A stretch of DNA of 64,000 nt from an uncultured Prevotella sp. (GTDB lineage: Bacteria; Bacteroidota; Bacteroidia; Bacteroidales; Bacteroidaceae): NCBI GenBank assembly GCA_900553595.1, contig USEC01000007.1, positions 1-64,000 on the forward strand, written 5' to 3'. Numbering within the stretch: position 1 is the stretch's first letter; each line of letters starts with the position of its first letter. Of the stretch, positions 50,283-58,745 are shown in pieces. The translations under genes were made by a program, and so were the position numbers. The notes below the pieces were generated by a model that worked only from the letters and a program-made list of their open reading frames with translations, was not told the origin of the DNA and made no database searches.

Positions 50283-52811
50283 ATGAAGAAAAATCAATTT
50301 ATACGGTTTGCCAAGTTATGCTTGGCCATGATGTTGTCCGTTGTCTTGGCAGCTTGCAGTGAGAACACATTATATATAAGTGACAACACAAATCCTGGCG
50401 ACGGTTCAGGAGCCGACGCTTCGGAAACGGTGAAAGGTAAAATCAAAATCGGCGGCAATGACTTCAGCGGCGTTGTCGGAGTGGAGACTTTCAGCAGTGT
50501 AGGGACTGTGAACGGCAGTGATTTCGAGATTAACACGAAGAATACGGGTAAGCCGATGCTCGTCGTCTGCTCTAACGCCAGCGATGAAATAACATTCATA
50601 TACCGTGGTCGTCTGTCTTCAACGACTCCGATAGAAATCAACGAACGTACAACGGCTGTCGCCCTTCTTTCGCTTCATCCGGTGTTCTGGAGCATGAATC
50701 TTGACGACTACGGACAGTTTTCCGAGCAGGTGAGCAAGTTGAAGGGCTTCTCCCGTCTGGTGGAAGAGGTGAAGACTCTGATAGGAAGCAACCGCAACCT
50801 TATGGCAACCTCCAATGAGTCGTTGATTGCAGCCATGAACACCTGCTACGAACAGTTGCTTGGCACCGATGGCGCATCAGTGGAAAAGCGTAGAAACCAA
50901 GGCGTGAAGAACGGTAAGGCAAAGGCTGGCGAAACCGACGAGGAGACAGACACACGCCCGATAGAGTTCTGCCCGGAGGCTGTTACGACAGCTGCCCGCG
51001 TGTCGGGTTTCGCTCCGGTTTACGAGTGCTATACCGAACACGACCTCGTGCGCTCGGAAAGCAAGCTCCTGCTGCCGCACGAGTCGTACAGCTGGACCGA
51101 CCTGTACCAGATGCTGCTGATGGGCTTTAAGCTTCAGAGTCTCCCTGAAGCATGGGACGACTTCGTGCACGGCGACTGGCAGACATTTGACATGAGCGAT
51201 GCCGGCGATTATTATTTCACAGCCGACTTCACTACGGATGCTGCCTGGAGAGCGCAGCTGTGCTATGTGGTGAACGATGTGTTCAACCTCTTCGGGGCTC
51301 TCTCGTCGATTAACAAATATGATGAGGAAAAAGGAGTGTGGCTTGAAACATCCATCCTTAACCCCGTGAACCAGAAGGAGTTCGATGATGCTTTGGATTT
51401 CGTCCTGGACGGTTTGAAAACGTTTGGCGGCCCGAATGCCAATTACGGCGGCAAGTGGGTGGAATCGACATGCAGCTTCGTCTTGAGCCGTTTGTGGAAA
51501 TGGTGCGAGGATCATGAGCAGAGTTACCTGAACAAAGGACTTTGCGCCAAACTGCTGAAAGGACTCAGCATCGTCGATGGAGTGTCGGCGTTCGCAGGCA
51601 ATCTGGGGCGTACTTATATGCGTGCCAAATGTCCGGAATACATACAGAAATGCTTTTCGCAGCACAATAAAATCCTGACCAATTGTCTCGGAGTCGGCGT
51701 CAGCGTCATAAGCGGCAACAACCAGAGCGGAATTCCCGGCCAGCGCCTGACAATGCCCGTAAGATTCGGAGTGAAATGCCAGATGGGTCAGGGCATACGC
51801 CTTGAAGTCGTGAACGGCGGAGGAACTCTTGACCGTTATCACAAGACCATATACCAGCCCGACGGAAGTGAGGAAATTGTGGATATAAACTGGACTTTGG
51901 GCGAAAAGGAAGGCGAGCAGACGATAAGAGCGTGGGTGGAAGATGTCGCCACGCACAAGAAGCAGGGACTGTCGTGTGTTGTCACGGCAACGACTTCTAC
52001 GGGTACGCTGCTCACAGGTATAGGAAATGCCTACCGGTTTGAATACGATGAAAACGGACGCATGACAAGTGTCACCGACAGGACATGCATGCTTTCAGAA
52101 CCCGCCGACCCGTCGGAAATCCTGAAGAGCACGTTCTTCTATAAGGACGACACCAGCAGGGAACTGTCGAGGATTGTGACCAAGGGCGATGGCGAAACGG
52201 ACACTTGGTATAACATCGAATACAACGAATATGGAAATATAAAGCATTTCAAATGGTCGGGTTCTGATGAATATGGCACGGAATACGGTTCCGGACAACT
52301 CTCGTATGACCGTGACGGTCGCATCAACAGAATCATTTCCTATGCTGACGATGGTGCTACTTACCTTAACTTCACTTGGGAAGACGGTAAGCTTGTGAAG
52401 ATAAATTACAGCGACCCGTCGTCTGAAGATTTCGCAAATGAGGATACATACATTTCCTACGGTCTTCAGAAAAACGTGAATGAGCAATATCCGTCAGCTT
52501 TGGTGATGCTCGACCTCGGTACGCTCTTCTTCTCCGGACAGGTGGGGCCTGGCCCGACATATCTCCCGATACAGATTGTTGATATGGAATCGGGACTCAA
52601 TCTTGATTACACGTTGCGTGCGGACGGCTTCATACAACACGAGCGGATGAGGCTCATCTCCGATCCTGCACACGGGTTCGACTTTGACTATTTCTACAAG
52701 AGCCAGACCAAGTCAAGCGTGGCACCGCGTAGCGTCTCTTCGTATGGATCTCAGCCAATGAAGCGTATGAAGCTGCATAAGGGATTGCGTATGTTCGGAT
52801 TGCGGCGCTGA
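50283..52811 (+). CDS. Large lipoprotein of unknown function (Big-1-like and DUF4595-like regions)
   Basis: An 842-aa lipoprotein with lipobox LAAC (Cys about residue 25). Residues 50-130 are a beta-rich domain, and 130-470 are mostly helical with no family I recognise. Residues ~475-580 look like a bacterial Ig (Big-1/invasin) domain: SGNNQSGIPGQRLTMPVRF, EVVNGGGTLDR, INWTLGEKEGEQTIRAWV. The C-terminal ~590-800 carry repeated strands (YRFEYDENGRMTSVTDR, YNIEYNEYGNIKHFKW, LSYDRDGRINRIISY, FTWEDGKLVKINY), as in YD-repeat or DUF4595 proteins. It starts 18 bases after the barrel gene, so it may be expressed with it at the cell surface. Confidence 0.75.
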   Translation: MKKNQFIRFAKLCLAMMLSVVLAACSENTLYISDNTNPGDGSGADASETVKGKIKIGGNDFSGVVGVETFSSVGTVNGSDFEINTKNTGKPMLVVCSNASDEITFIYRGRLSSTTPIEINERTTAVALLSLHPVFWSMNLDDYGQFSEQVSKLKGFSRLVEEVKTLIGSNRNLMATSNESLIAAMNTCYEQLLGTDGASVEKRRNQGVKNGKAKAGETDEETDTRPIEFCPEAVTTAARVSGFAPVYECYTEHDLVRSESKLLLPHESYSWTDLYQMLLMGFKLQSLPEAWDDFVHGDWQTFDMSDAGDYYFTADFTTDAAWRAQLCYVVNDVFNLFGALSSINKYDEEKGVWLETSILNPVNQKEFDDALDFVLDGLKTFGGPNANYGGKWVESTCSFVLSRLWKWCEDHEQSYLNKGLCAKLLKGLSIVDGVSAFAGNLGRTYMRAKCPEYIQKCFSQHNKILTNCLGVGVSVISGNNQSGIPGQRLTMPVRFGVKCQMGQGIRLEVVNGGGTLDRYHKTIYQPDGSEEIVDINWTLGEKEGEQTIRAWVEDVATHKKQGLSCVVTATTSTGTLLTGIGNAYRFEYDENGRMTSVTDRTCMLSEPADPSEILKSTFFYKDDTSRELSRIVTKGDGETDTWYNIEYNEYGNIKHFKWSGSDEYGTEYGSGQLSYDRDGRINRIISYADDGATYLNFTWEDGKLVKINYSDPSSEDFANEDTYISYGLQKNVNEQYPSALVMLDLGTLFFSGQVGPGPTYLPIQIVDMESGLNLDYTLRADGFIQHERMRLISDPAHGFDFDYFYKSQTKSSVAPRSVSSYGSQPMKRMKLHKGLRMFGLRR

Positions 52812-52889
52812 CCGCGCCTGCCGGCTGCGGCGGCATGGACGGCAGGCACTGCTGTCATGCTGTCGCGCAGCAGCATTTATGGACAATAA

Positions 52890-52980
52890 AAAAAGAAGCC
52901 TTGTTTGCACTGCAAACAAGGCTTCTTTGTGTCTTAAACAAGGCTTCTTTTGAGTGCAAACAAGGCTTCTTTTCAAAGCG
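52890..52980. repeat. Modular intergenic repeat array I (four modules)
   Basis: One inverted module AAAAGAAGCCTTGTTTG followed by three AAACAAGGCTTCTTT modules at about 22-base spacing, ending TTTTCAAAGC. It mirrors arrays D and G. It lies between the convergent lipoprotein and FucP-type genes. Confidence 0.92.
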
Positions 52981-52999
52981 GCTTGAATGTGCGTAGATT

Positions 53000-54220
53000 T
53001 TATGCCTCCTTCTTCGCCACGCAACGCCATGCGAACATGAGCACGAAGGCGAAGCCGAGGAGAGGGATTATGAACGGCAGAGTGAAGTTGGCATAACTGT
53101 CTGCCACCATTCCCATGAGCAGGAAGCCGCAGCCTCCTACGGGCGTCATCATCAGAATGGACGATGCACTCTTGGTGAGACCGCCGAGGTTGCGCAGGGC
53201 GAGGGCGAAAATGGTGGGGAACATTATAGCCTCGAAGAAGTAGTTGCACAGCAGTGCCGCCACGGAGATGTAGCGTCCCAAGCCGAGCAGGAGCACTGCC
53301 ATCGACGCTACGGTGCCAACAGCGCAGACGAGGAGATATTTCTCCGCCGCCATGTTGCTCATCACCGCCGCACCAACGAAGCGTGCCAGCATGAAGATAC
53401 CGAGTCCGACGGTGAGGATTGTCGATGCCGTGGCCGACTCCATCCAACCTTCGCCCGTGAGATAGTTGATGAAATAGGAGTTGATGGAAATCTCTGCCAC
53501 CTCGTAAGCGAGCAGGGCGAGGAGTCCGAACACAAACCAGCGGTTGGCGAAAAGGCGCGAGAGGTTGTGGCTTCCCGTCTGTGTCTCCTTGTCGTCGGCG
53601 TGTGCTATTTCCGGCAGACTGATGCGCGAGAACAGCAGGGCAACGAGCAGCACGAAGGCTCCCATGATGGTGTAGGGCACTACGGCGTTGCCGCCTCCCT
53701 CGCCGTCGGTGGTGCCTTGGAATAGGAAACTGCCCACAACGAGTGTGGCGAACATCGAGCCTACGCCGTTGAACGACTGCGAGAAGTTCAGGCGCGCAGT
53801 GGCGGTCTCCTTGGGTCCGAGCTCCGTGACATACGGGTTGGCTGATGTCTCAAGGAAGACGAGTCCGCAGCCGATGATGAAAAGGGCTATGAGATAGGCG
53901 TAGAACGTGCCCATGCTGGAGCAGGGGATGAAGGCGAGCGAACCCACACCGAACAGCGTGAGTCCGAAAACGACGCCGCGGCGGTAGCCCTGGCGGTTGA
54001 TGAAGAGTCCGGCGGGGATTGCCATGAGGAAATAACCCAGATAGGTGGTCACCTGGATGAGTGACGACTGTGTGATGCTGATGTTCAGTTCGGTCTGGAA
54101 ATGCTTGTTGAGCACGTCGAGGATGGCGCGTGCGAATCCCCACATGAAGAAGAGTGAGGTGATGAGGATGAACGGCAGGGCATATTGTCTGCTGCTCAAC
54201 GATGGTGCTTTCTGTTTCAT
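53000..54220 (-). CDS. FucP-family MFS sugar transporter
   Basis: A 406-aa inner-membrane protein with 12 helices. FucP-type features: FILITSLFFMWGFARAILDVLN (helix 1, quoted in part), HFQTELNISITQSSLIQ, FINRQGYRRGVVFGL (MFS loop) and FLETSANPYVTELGP in helix 5. The family carries L-fucose, glucose, galactose or similar sugars with protons. It stands alone with an AraC gene and a small RNA upstream. The start at 54220 (MKQKAPSLSS) fits the family; the in-frame ATG at 54349 adds unrelated residues. Confidence 0.88.
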   Translation of the reverse strand: MKQKAPSLSSRQYALPFILITSLFFMWGFARAILDVLNKHFQTELNISITQSSLIQVTTYLGYFLMAIPAGLFINRQGYRRGVVFGLTLFGVGSLAFIPCSSMGTFYAYLIALFIIGCGLVFLETSANPYVTELGPKETATARLNFSQSFNGVGSMFATLVVGSFLFQGTTDGEGGGNAVVPYTIMGAFVLLVALLFSRISLPEIAHADDKETQTGSHNLSRLFANRWFVFGLLALLAYEVAEISINSYFINYLTGEGWMESATASTILTVGLGIFMLARFVGAAVMSNMAAEKYLLVCAVGTVASMAVLLLGLGRYISVAALLCNYFFEAIMFPTIFALALRNLGGLTKSASSILMMTPVGGCGFLLMGMVADSYANFTLPFIIPLLGFAFVLMFAWRCVAKKEA

Positions 54221-54461
54221 TATATGTTGTTTGTTAATGTTTTCAGCATTGCGCACGCCGCTTGGTATCGGGTGCGTATCCCTTGCTCGTCGGGTACGGA
54301 TGCCGTCGTAATCAGGGCAATGACTTGCAAACTTACAACAAAAAAACAAGAATGTGGATGTTTTTCATCTTTTATTTTCCCGGCGTCCCCGTTTTCAATG
54401 TTTTTTTATGAATACTTGTGAAAAAAGGAACGGAATCAGAGGCGGTTTCTGACAAAAAGGC

Positions 54462-54525
54462 AAAAAAAAAAGGGGCTCCGCTGAGTCCCAACCTTTGTTA
54501 ACCTTAAATCTAATACCATGAAAAA
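54462..54525 (-). ncRNA. Free-standing ~60-nt small RNA
   Basis: A consensus promoter (54531-54562) is followed on the minus strand by about 60 bases containing CATGGTATTAGATTTAAGG and TTAACAAAGGTTGGGAC. A terminator hairpin GGGACTC-AGC-GGAGCCCC (54472-54489) with a run of ten T comes next. No open frame of useful size is present. A near-identical ATTAGATTTAAGGTTAAC string is, as I recall, common in Bacteroidales intergenic regions and in RNA motifs described there, but I cannot assign a named family. The rest of 54221-54844 shows no gene. Confidence 0.7.
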
Positions 54526-54530
54526 CGTTG

Positions 54531-54562
54531 CAAAGATACCGCCATTGTGCCGTTCTGACAAA
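54531..54562 (-). promoter_or_regulatory. Promoter of the small RNA
   Basis: On the minus strand TTTG (54559-54562), 20 bases, TATCTTTG (54531-54538): a full Bacteroidetes consensus promoter. Confidence 0.75.
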
Positions 54563-54812
54563 TTTTTGAAGCGGATTTTTCACGAAAATGTATATTTTCT
54601 GTATATTTCTTGATGTATATCAATCACATAACTGCCTGTTCCACTGCCTTTTACAGATTTCTCAGCTTTCTGCCCCGTGCTTTTCGCCGCCGGAAAAGCT
54701 GCTGTTGCAGCAATCGGAGGAATAGTTTTGTAATATGTAATAAGAATGTTAAATAGTCGGAATAGAACAACAATTCTGTGCAAAAGAATAATGTCGTTTT
54801 GGAAAAAATGAC

Positions 54813-54820
54813 TACTTTTG
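54813..54820 (+). promoter_or_regulatory. -7 element of the AraC-family gene
   Basis: TACTTTTG lies 25 bases before the ATG at 54845. It covers an in-frame TTG at 54818, so that codon cannot be the start. A TTTG at 54798-54801 is too close to be the -33 element. Confidence 0.4.
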
Positions 54821-54844
54821 CAACAGGACAACAACAATGCGACT

Positions 54845-55747
54845 ATGGAGAAAGAGGTAGTGGAAAAAAGAGTGGATATTGATTATATCCTCGGATGCGG
54901 CGCAGCCGACTATTCTGATGGCGACATCATCGTGCTTGACAAAATCGGTGCAATGACGATGGAGGACACCGTGCATCTCGACATGGCCATAATGATGTAT
55001 CTCGTGAAGGGCCGTCTGCAAGGCGACATAAACGGAAAGACCTACGAGGCCAAGGAGGGCGACCTGATTGTGTGTCTGCCCAACTACTATCTGAGCAACT
55101 ATCTCATGTCGCCGGATATAGAGTCGAAAATCGTGGGACTGTCCTATTCGGCACTCCAGAAGAACATGCAGGTGAACAAGGACATGTTCGCCCTGCTTTC
55201 TTACCTTACGAAAAACCCCGTGATACATCTCAACTCGGAACGGAGGGAGCTCATCGTGAAGTACTACGACATCGTGAGTCACAAGATAAGCCATCCGCAC
55301 GGCTACTTCCACAAGGAGATAATGCACAGCATCTTCGTGTGCTTCTTCAGTGAACTCTTTGCCACTATCGCGCCGGATGTGGAGTATGTCGATAACGGAG
55401 CGTCGGTGAAGCAGGCCAATCTGATATTCTCGCGCTTCATGGAGATGCTCATAGACAACAACGGAAAGGTGCGCTCCGTGAAGCGGTATGCCGAGGCTTT
55501 GTGCATAACGCCGAAGTATCTGTCGTTCGTATCGAAGAGCGTGAGCGGCAAGACGGCACTGGAACTGATTCACAAATACACCGTGGAGACCATCGTGCGC
55601 TACCTGAAACACTCCAATCTCTCGATAAAGGAAATATCGGAGATGCTCGATTTTCCCAACCTTTCGTTCTTCGGCAAGTTCACGAAAAGCCATCTCGGCG
55701 TGTCGCCCACGGAGTTCCGCCGCACGCAAAGCATCAAGCATAAATGA
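54845..55747 (+). CDS. AraC-family transcriptional regulator
   Basis: A 300-aa cytoplasmic regulator. The N-terminal ~190 residues form a cupin-like sensor domain (DTVHLDMAIMMYLVKGRLQG, YEAKEGDLIVCLPNYYL). Residues ~205-295 carry the two-helix-turn-helix AraC DNA-binding domain (VKRYAEALCITPKYLSFVSK; SIKEISEMLDFPNLSFFGKF, THLGVSPTEFR-type ending SHLGVSPTEFRR). It is transcribed away from the FucP-type transporter and the small RNA, which are possible targets. The ligand is unknown. Confidence 0.9.
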   Translation: MEKEVVEKRVDIDYILGCGAADYSDGDIIVLDKIGAMTMEDTVHLDMAIMMYLVKGRLQGDINGKTYEAKEGDLIVCLPNYYLSNYLMSPDIESKIVGLSYSALQKNMQVNKDMFALLSYLTKNPVIHLNSERRELIVKYYDIVSHKISHPHGYFHKEIMHSIFVCFFSELFATIAPDVEYVDNGASVKQANLIFSRFMEMLIDNNGKVRSVKRYAEALCITPKYLSFVSKSVSGKTALELIHKYTVETIVRYLKHSNLSIKEISEMLDFPNLSFFGKFTKSHLGVSPTEFRRTQSIKHK

Positions 55748-55811
55748 CGAAACGTTCTGGTTTTGCGGAATATAGTTTCTGCAATGCCCGCATTTCACAA
55801 CTTTGAAGAAA

Positions 55812-55852
55812 CAAAAAAAGCGTCAGCCGCAATTGCGACTGACGCTTTTTTG
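55812..55852. terminator. Bidirectional terminator
   Basis: AAAAAAGCGTCAG pairs with CTGACGCTTTTTT around a CCGCAATTGCGA loop that itself can pair. It serves the AraC gene (plus) and the 5'-nucleotidase operon (minus). Confidence 0.85.
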
Positions 55853-55890
55853 AATGTCTGTCCGGCGTGTTCCGGCAGTTTTGCCAATGC

Positions 55891-56757
55891 TTATTTCTTG
55901 CTGTCCTTACGCTGTTTTCTGTCGAACGACAGTGTGATTTTCCCCACATAAATGGCGTTTTTGCCGTTCTGGTCCACTCCAATCTCGCGTCCTTCGGCGT
56001 TCTTCACATAGCGCATCTGCTCGAAGAACGAGTGGGAATGGCCTCCAAGCACGAGGTCAATGTCTTTGGAATGGGCGATAAGCCATTGGTCTCCCGGCTC
56101 TGTCGGGCGCAGCCAGCCGAGATGCGACACGCAAATCACGACATCACACTTCTCCTTATGCTTCAGAAGAGCGGCAGTTTCGTTGGCTTTTTCCACAGGG
56201 TCGAGGTATTTCACACCCTTGCATTTTGCCAAATCAACGAGTCCTTCGAGTGCGGGGCTGACTCCGAAGATTCCTATTTTCAGTCCGTTGCGCTTCAGTA
56301 TGGCGTATGGTTTCACCAGTCCTTCAACCACTGTGCCGCTGAAATCGTAGTTGGCGCAGACTATCGGGAACTTCGCCATGCGGAAAATGCGTGCCATGTT
56401 GTCGAGTCCGAAGTCGAATTCGTGGTTGCCTATCGTTATGGCGTCGTAGCCCATACGGTTCATCAGCTCCACTTCCACATCTCCTTTGAAGAGCGTGTAG
56501 TAGGGCGAACCTTGCGAAAAGTCGCCGCTGTCGATGAGCAGCAGCTGCGGGTTGCGCTTGCGTTCGGCCTTTATCATTTCCAGACGGCGCAGGTATCCGC
56601 CGCGTCCTGCCACTGCCGTGTCGGCAAGATTGGGGTTGAGCGGCAGTATGCAACTGTGTGTGTCGTTGGTGTGCAGTATCTCAAGCTGCTTCTGTGCTGT
56701 TGCCGTTAGGGCGATAAGCAGCATCAGTGTGATTGCAAGAAAGTGTCTTTTCATCAT
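55891..56757 (-). CDS. 5'-nucleotidase, N-terminal metallophosphatase domain as a separate protein
   Basis: A 288-aa exported protein (signal peptide 1-21, ending TATAQ). The UshA-type catalytic domain has EILHTNDTHSCI (D-x-H), LLIDSGDFSQGSPYY (GD), ITIGNHEFDFG (GNH), VICVSHLGWLRP and LVLGGHSHSFFE (GH-x-H). The substrate-binding C-terminal domain of classic 5'-nucleotidases is missing here but is encoded by the gene just upstream, 16 bases away. The two polypeptides probably work together in the periplasm to dephosphorylate nucleotides. Confidence 0.92.
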   Translation of the reverse strand: MMKRHFLAITLMLLIALTATAQKQLEILHTNDTHSCILPLNPNLADTAVAGRGGYLRRLEMIKAERKRNPQLLLIDSGDFSQGSPYYTLFKGDVEVELMNRMGYDAITIGNHEFDFGLDNMARIFRMAKFPIVCANYDFSGTVVEGLVKPYAILKRNGLKIGIFGVSPALEGLVDLAKCKGVKYLDPVEKANETAALLKHKEKCDVVICVSHLGWLRPTEPGDQWLIAHSKDIDLVLGGHSHSFFEQMRYVKNAEGREIGVDQNGKNAIYVGKITLSFDRKQRKDSKK

Positions 56758-56773
56758 CTTTTCACATTATATA

Positions 56774-57538
56774 TTATTCCACTGTGAACCTGCCTTCGAT
56801 TTGGCTGTCCACCTTTTTCCCGTCTTTTGCGGCGGCTCTGAAGTAATCCATCACCAGGAAACGCACGTTGTTCTCTTCGTTTTGCGGCGAGACGACATCG
56901 GTTTTTTCCTTGAATGCCACCATCTCGTCGTTGCCCTGGGCTACATAGTCGAGTGTCACGATGCGGTAGGTGCGGTCCTTGTCTATCTCCTTTCCGTCGA
57001 TAGTAGCTCCGAGCAGATGCCGGTCGCGGCTCATCCGCACCCTTACGCCATGACTGACGCACTCGCCTCCACGCTTCGCCATCTGCGTAAACAGTTCTGT
57101 CACCTTGTCGCCTTTGAGCGAAAGGAAGCAGATTTTGTTGTCGAACGGGGCAATGTCGAGCACATCTCCCACGGTGATGTCGCCTTCTGGCAGTGCCGCG
57201 CGTATGCCGCCTTGGTTATAGACGGCGAAGTCTGGCTTCTCACCGAACTTGTCCGACGCCCACATAAGTATGTCGGGCATGAGGTTGGAGAGCAGTCCTT
57301 CGGGGCGTGCCGTGGCGAGATAGCGTGCCGTTTGTCCCACTACGGGGCTCATCATGCTATCTACATGCGCCGTGAACGGCTTTATGAAGCGTTCCGTTTC
57401 GGTGTCGCTTGTGGTGTCGTAGCGGCTGTCGATGAGTATTCTTGTGCGTTCCACGCCCGACAACTGGTAGTGTGTGGAGCATGAAGCACATACGCATACC
57501 GTTGCTACGATGGCGGTTTTTATTGATGTCCTATGCAT
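56774..57538 (-). CDS. 5'-nucleotidase C-terminal domain lipoprotein
   Basis: A 254-aa exported protein with lipobox-like CASC (Cys ~20). The 5'-nucleotidase C-terminal substrate-binding domain is recognisable: GLLSNLMPDILMWAS, FAVYNQGGIRAALPEGDITVG (Asn-x-Gly-Gly-x-Arg nucleotide site), LDIAPFDNKICFLSLKG and YRIVTLDYVAQGNDEM. It is the first gene of a two-gene operon with the catalytic-domain protein. Together they equal one UshA-like enzyme split between the domains. Confidence 0.92.
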   Translation of the reverse strand: MHRTSIKTAIVATVCVCASCSTHYQLSGVERTRILIDSRYDTTSDTETERFIKPFTAHVDSMMSPVVGQTARYLATARPEGLLSNLMPDILMWASDKFGEKPDFAVYNQGGIRAALPEGDITVGDVLDIAPFDNKICFLSLKGDKVTELFTQMAKRGGECVSHGVRVRMSRDRHLLGATIDGKEIDKDRTYRIVTLDYVAQGNDEMVAFKEKTDVVSPQNEENNVRFLVMDYFRAAAKDGKKVDSQIEGRFTVE

Positions 57539-57653
57539 GGTTTTTATTCGTTTTCTCTTTTGTTACACTACTGCAAAGGTATGAATAAATTCTCTATCGA
57601 CATTGTAAGTCGTTAAAAATCACTCTTTCCGGTGTAATTATGAGTCGAAAACT

Positions 57654-57683
57654 TGTGGCATTAGGAATTTTTCCGTACCTTTG
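57654..57683 (+). promoter_or_regulatory. Promoter of rplS
   Basis: TTG (57654-57656), 19 bases, TACCTTTG (57676-57683). It predicts a leader of about 85 bases before the rplS ATG at 57773. Confidence 0.6.
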
Positions 57684-57772
57684 CACCGCTTTTCGGCGTA
57701 ACCTATGACGGGAAGAAGAGTTGCCAGTTATGTTGCGCGAGAACGATAAACAAATTTAATTATCAAGTAAAA

Positions 57773-58132
57773 ATGGATTTAATTAAAGTTGCTGAAGAAG
57801 CATTTGCAACCGGCAAGAAGTTCCCGGAATTCCGTTCTGGTGACACTATCACAGTCGCTTACAAAATTATCGAGGGTACAAAGGAGCGTATCCAGCTCTA
57901 CCGTGGTGTCGTAATCAAGATTTCCGGACACGGAGAGAAGAAGCGTTTCACCGTTCGTAAGATGTCTGGCACAGTTGGTGTAGAGCGTATCTTCCCAATC
58001 GAATCGCCCAACATCGACCACATTGAGGTGAACAAGCACGGTAAAGTGCGTCGCGCCAAGCTTTACTACTTGCGCAAGCTCACTGGCAAGAAGGCTCGTA
58101 TCGCTGAGCGTCGTGTCATCACCGGCGAGTAA
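57773..58132 (+). CDS. rplS: 50S ribosomal protein L19
   Basis: A 119-aa ribosomal protein at the 30S-50S interface. Typical sequence: FRSGDTITVAYKIIEGTKER, LYRGVVIKISGHGEKKRFTV, GVERIFPIESPNIDHIEV and VRRAKLYYLRKLTGKKARI. Length normal. It is monocistronic here, with its own promoter and a strong terminator, not joined to rpsP-rimM-trmD as in many bacteria; as far as I know this is usual in Bacteroidetes. Confidence 0.97.
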   Translation: MDLIKVAEEAFATGKKFPEFRSGDTITVAYKIIEGTKERIQLYRGVVIKISGHGEKKRFTVRKMSGTVGVERIFPIESPNIDHIEVNKHGKVRRAKLYYLRKLTGKKARIAERRVITGE

Positions 58133-58159
58133 TCAAGTCTCCTTGAAACTCGGAAAAAA

Positions 58160-58206
58160 AAATAAAAAAAGAGATTTTGCATTGCGCAGAATCTCTTTTT
58201 TTATTT
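58160..58206. terminator. Bidirectional terminator after rplS
   Basis: AAAAAAAGAGATT and AATCTCTTTTTTT pair around TTGCATTGCGCAG. It ends rplS (plus) and the small protein gene at 58259-58528 (minus). Confidence 0.85.
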
Positions 58207-58258
58207 CATTCTATTCTTGTTCGTCTTGCCTGCTGAACCTCTTTCAGTCCCGTCGGCA

Positions 58259-58528
58259 TCATTTCTTTTCCTCTTTCGGGGCTTCTTCTTTCTCTTCGCC
58301 GTAGCTCATCTGCCCGTCGTCATCGCCGTGCAGGGCTTCCTTGAAACTCTCCCAGTCCTGGAAACCCACGAGGAGCGAGATACGGTCGAGCGTCTCACGC
58401 TTCGGCTTTTCCGTGCCTTTCAAGTACTTTGTCAGCTTCTCTGTGGCCAACACCTTGCTTGGAATCTGTCCGAGCCCGTGCTCCACGGCTTCAAAAAGCT
58501 TCTTCAGCTCATGTTTCTTACCTTCCAT
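58259..58528 (-). CDS. Small conserved helical protein, HTH-like
   Basis: An 89-aa charged protein. The middle part, LTKYLKGTEKPKRETLDRIS followed by LVGFQDWESFKEALHG, resembles the short helical segment that precedes DNA-binding or regulatory domains in Bacteroides proteins (pattern: R-E-T-L-x-x-I-x-x-x-x-G-F-x-D-W-x-x-F). The C-terminus is acidic (YGEEKEEAPKEEKK). No signal peptide. The start is set at 58528 (MEGKKHELKK); 58537 is an alternative in-frame ATG. Function unknown. Confidence 0.65.
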   Translation of the reverse strand: MEGKKHELKKLFEAVEHGLGQIPSKVLATEKLTKYLKGTEKPKRETLDRISLLVGFQDWESFKEALHGDDDGQMSYGEEKEEAPKEEKK

Positions 58529-58664
58529 AACATACAATGTTTAGTGCTCGCAAAATTAGCAATAACGCGTCGTTCGGCAAAATTTTTCCACCGAAATGTT
58601 TCGCTTCCGAATGTTTTCTTCACGCAGGGGACTGTTGTGCGGATAGCAATTTGACTGTCAGTAA

Positions 58665-58696
58665 TTTGCATATCTCGCAAGAAAATAGTATTTTTG
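58665..58696 (+). promoter_or_regulatory. Promoter of the AICAR transformylase gene
   Basis: TTTG (58665-58668), 20 bases, TATTTTTG (58689-58696), about 50 bases before the ATG at 58746. A full consensus match. Confidence 0.7.
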
Positions 58697-58745
58697 CACT
58701 CTCTTAAAAAAGACGAGAACACATCTTTTTGTCATATATTGCAAT

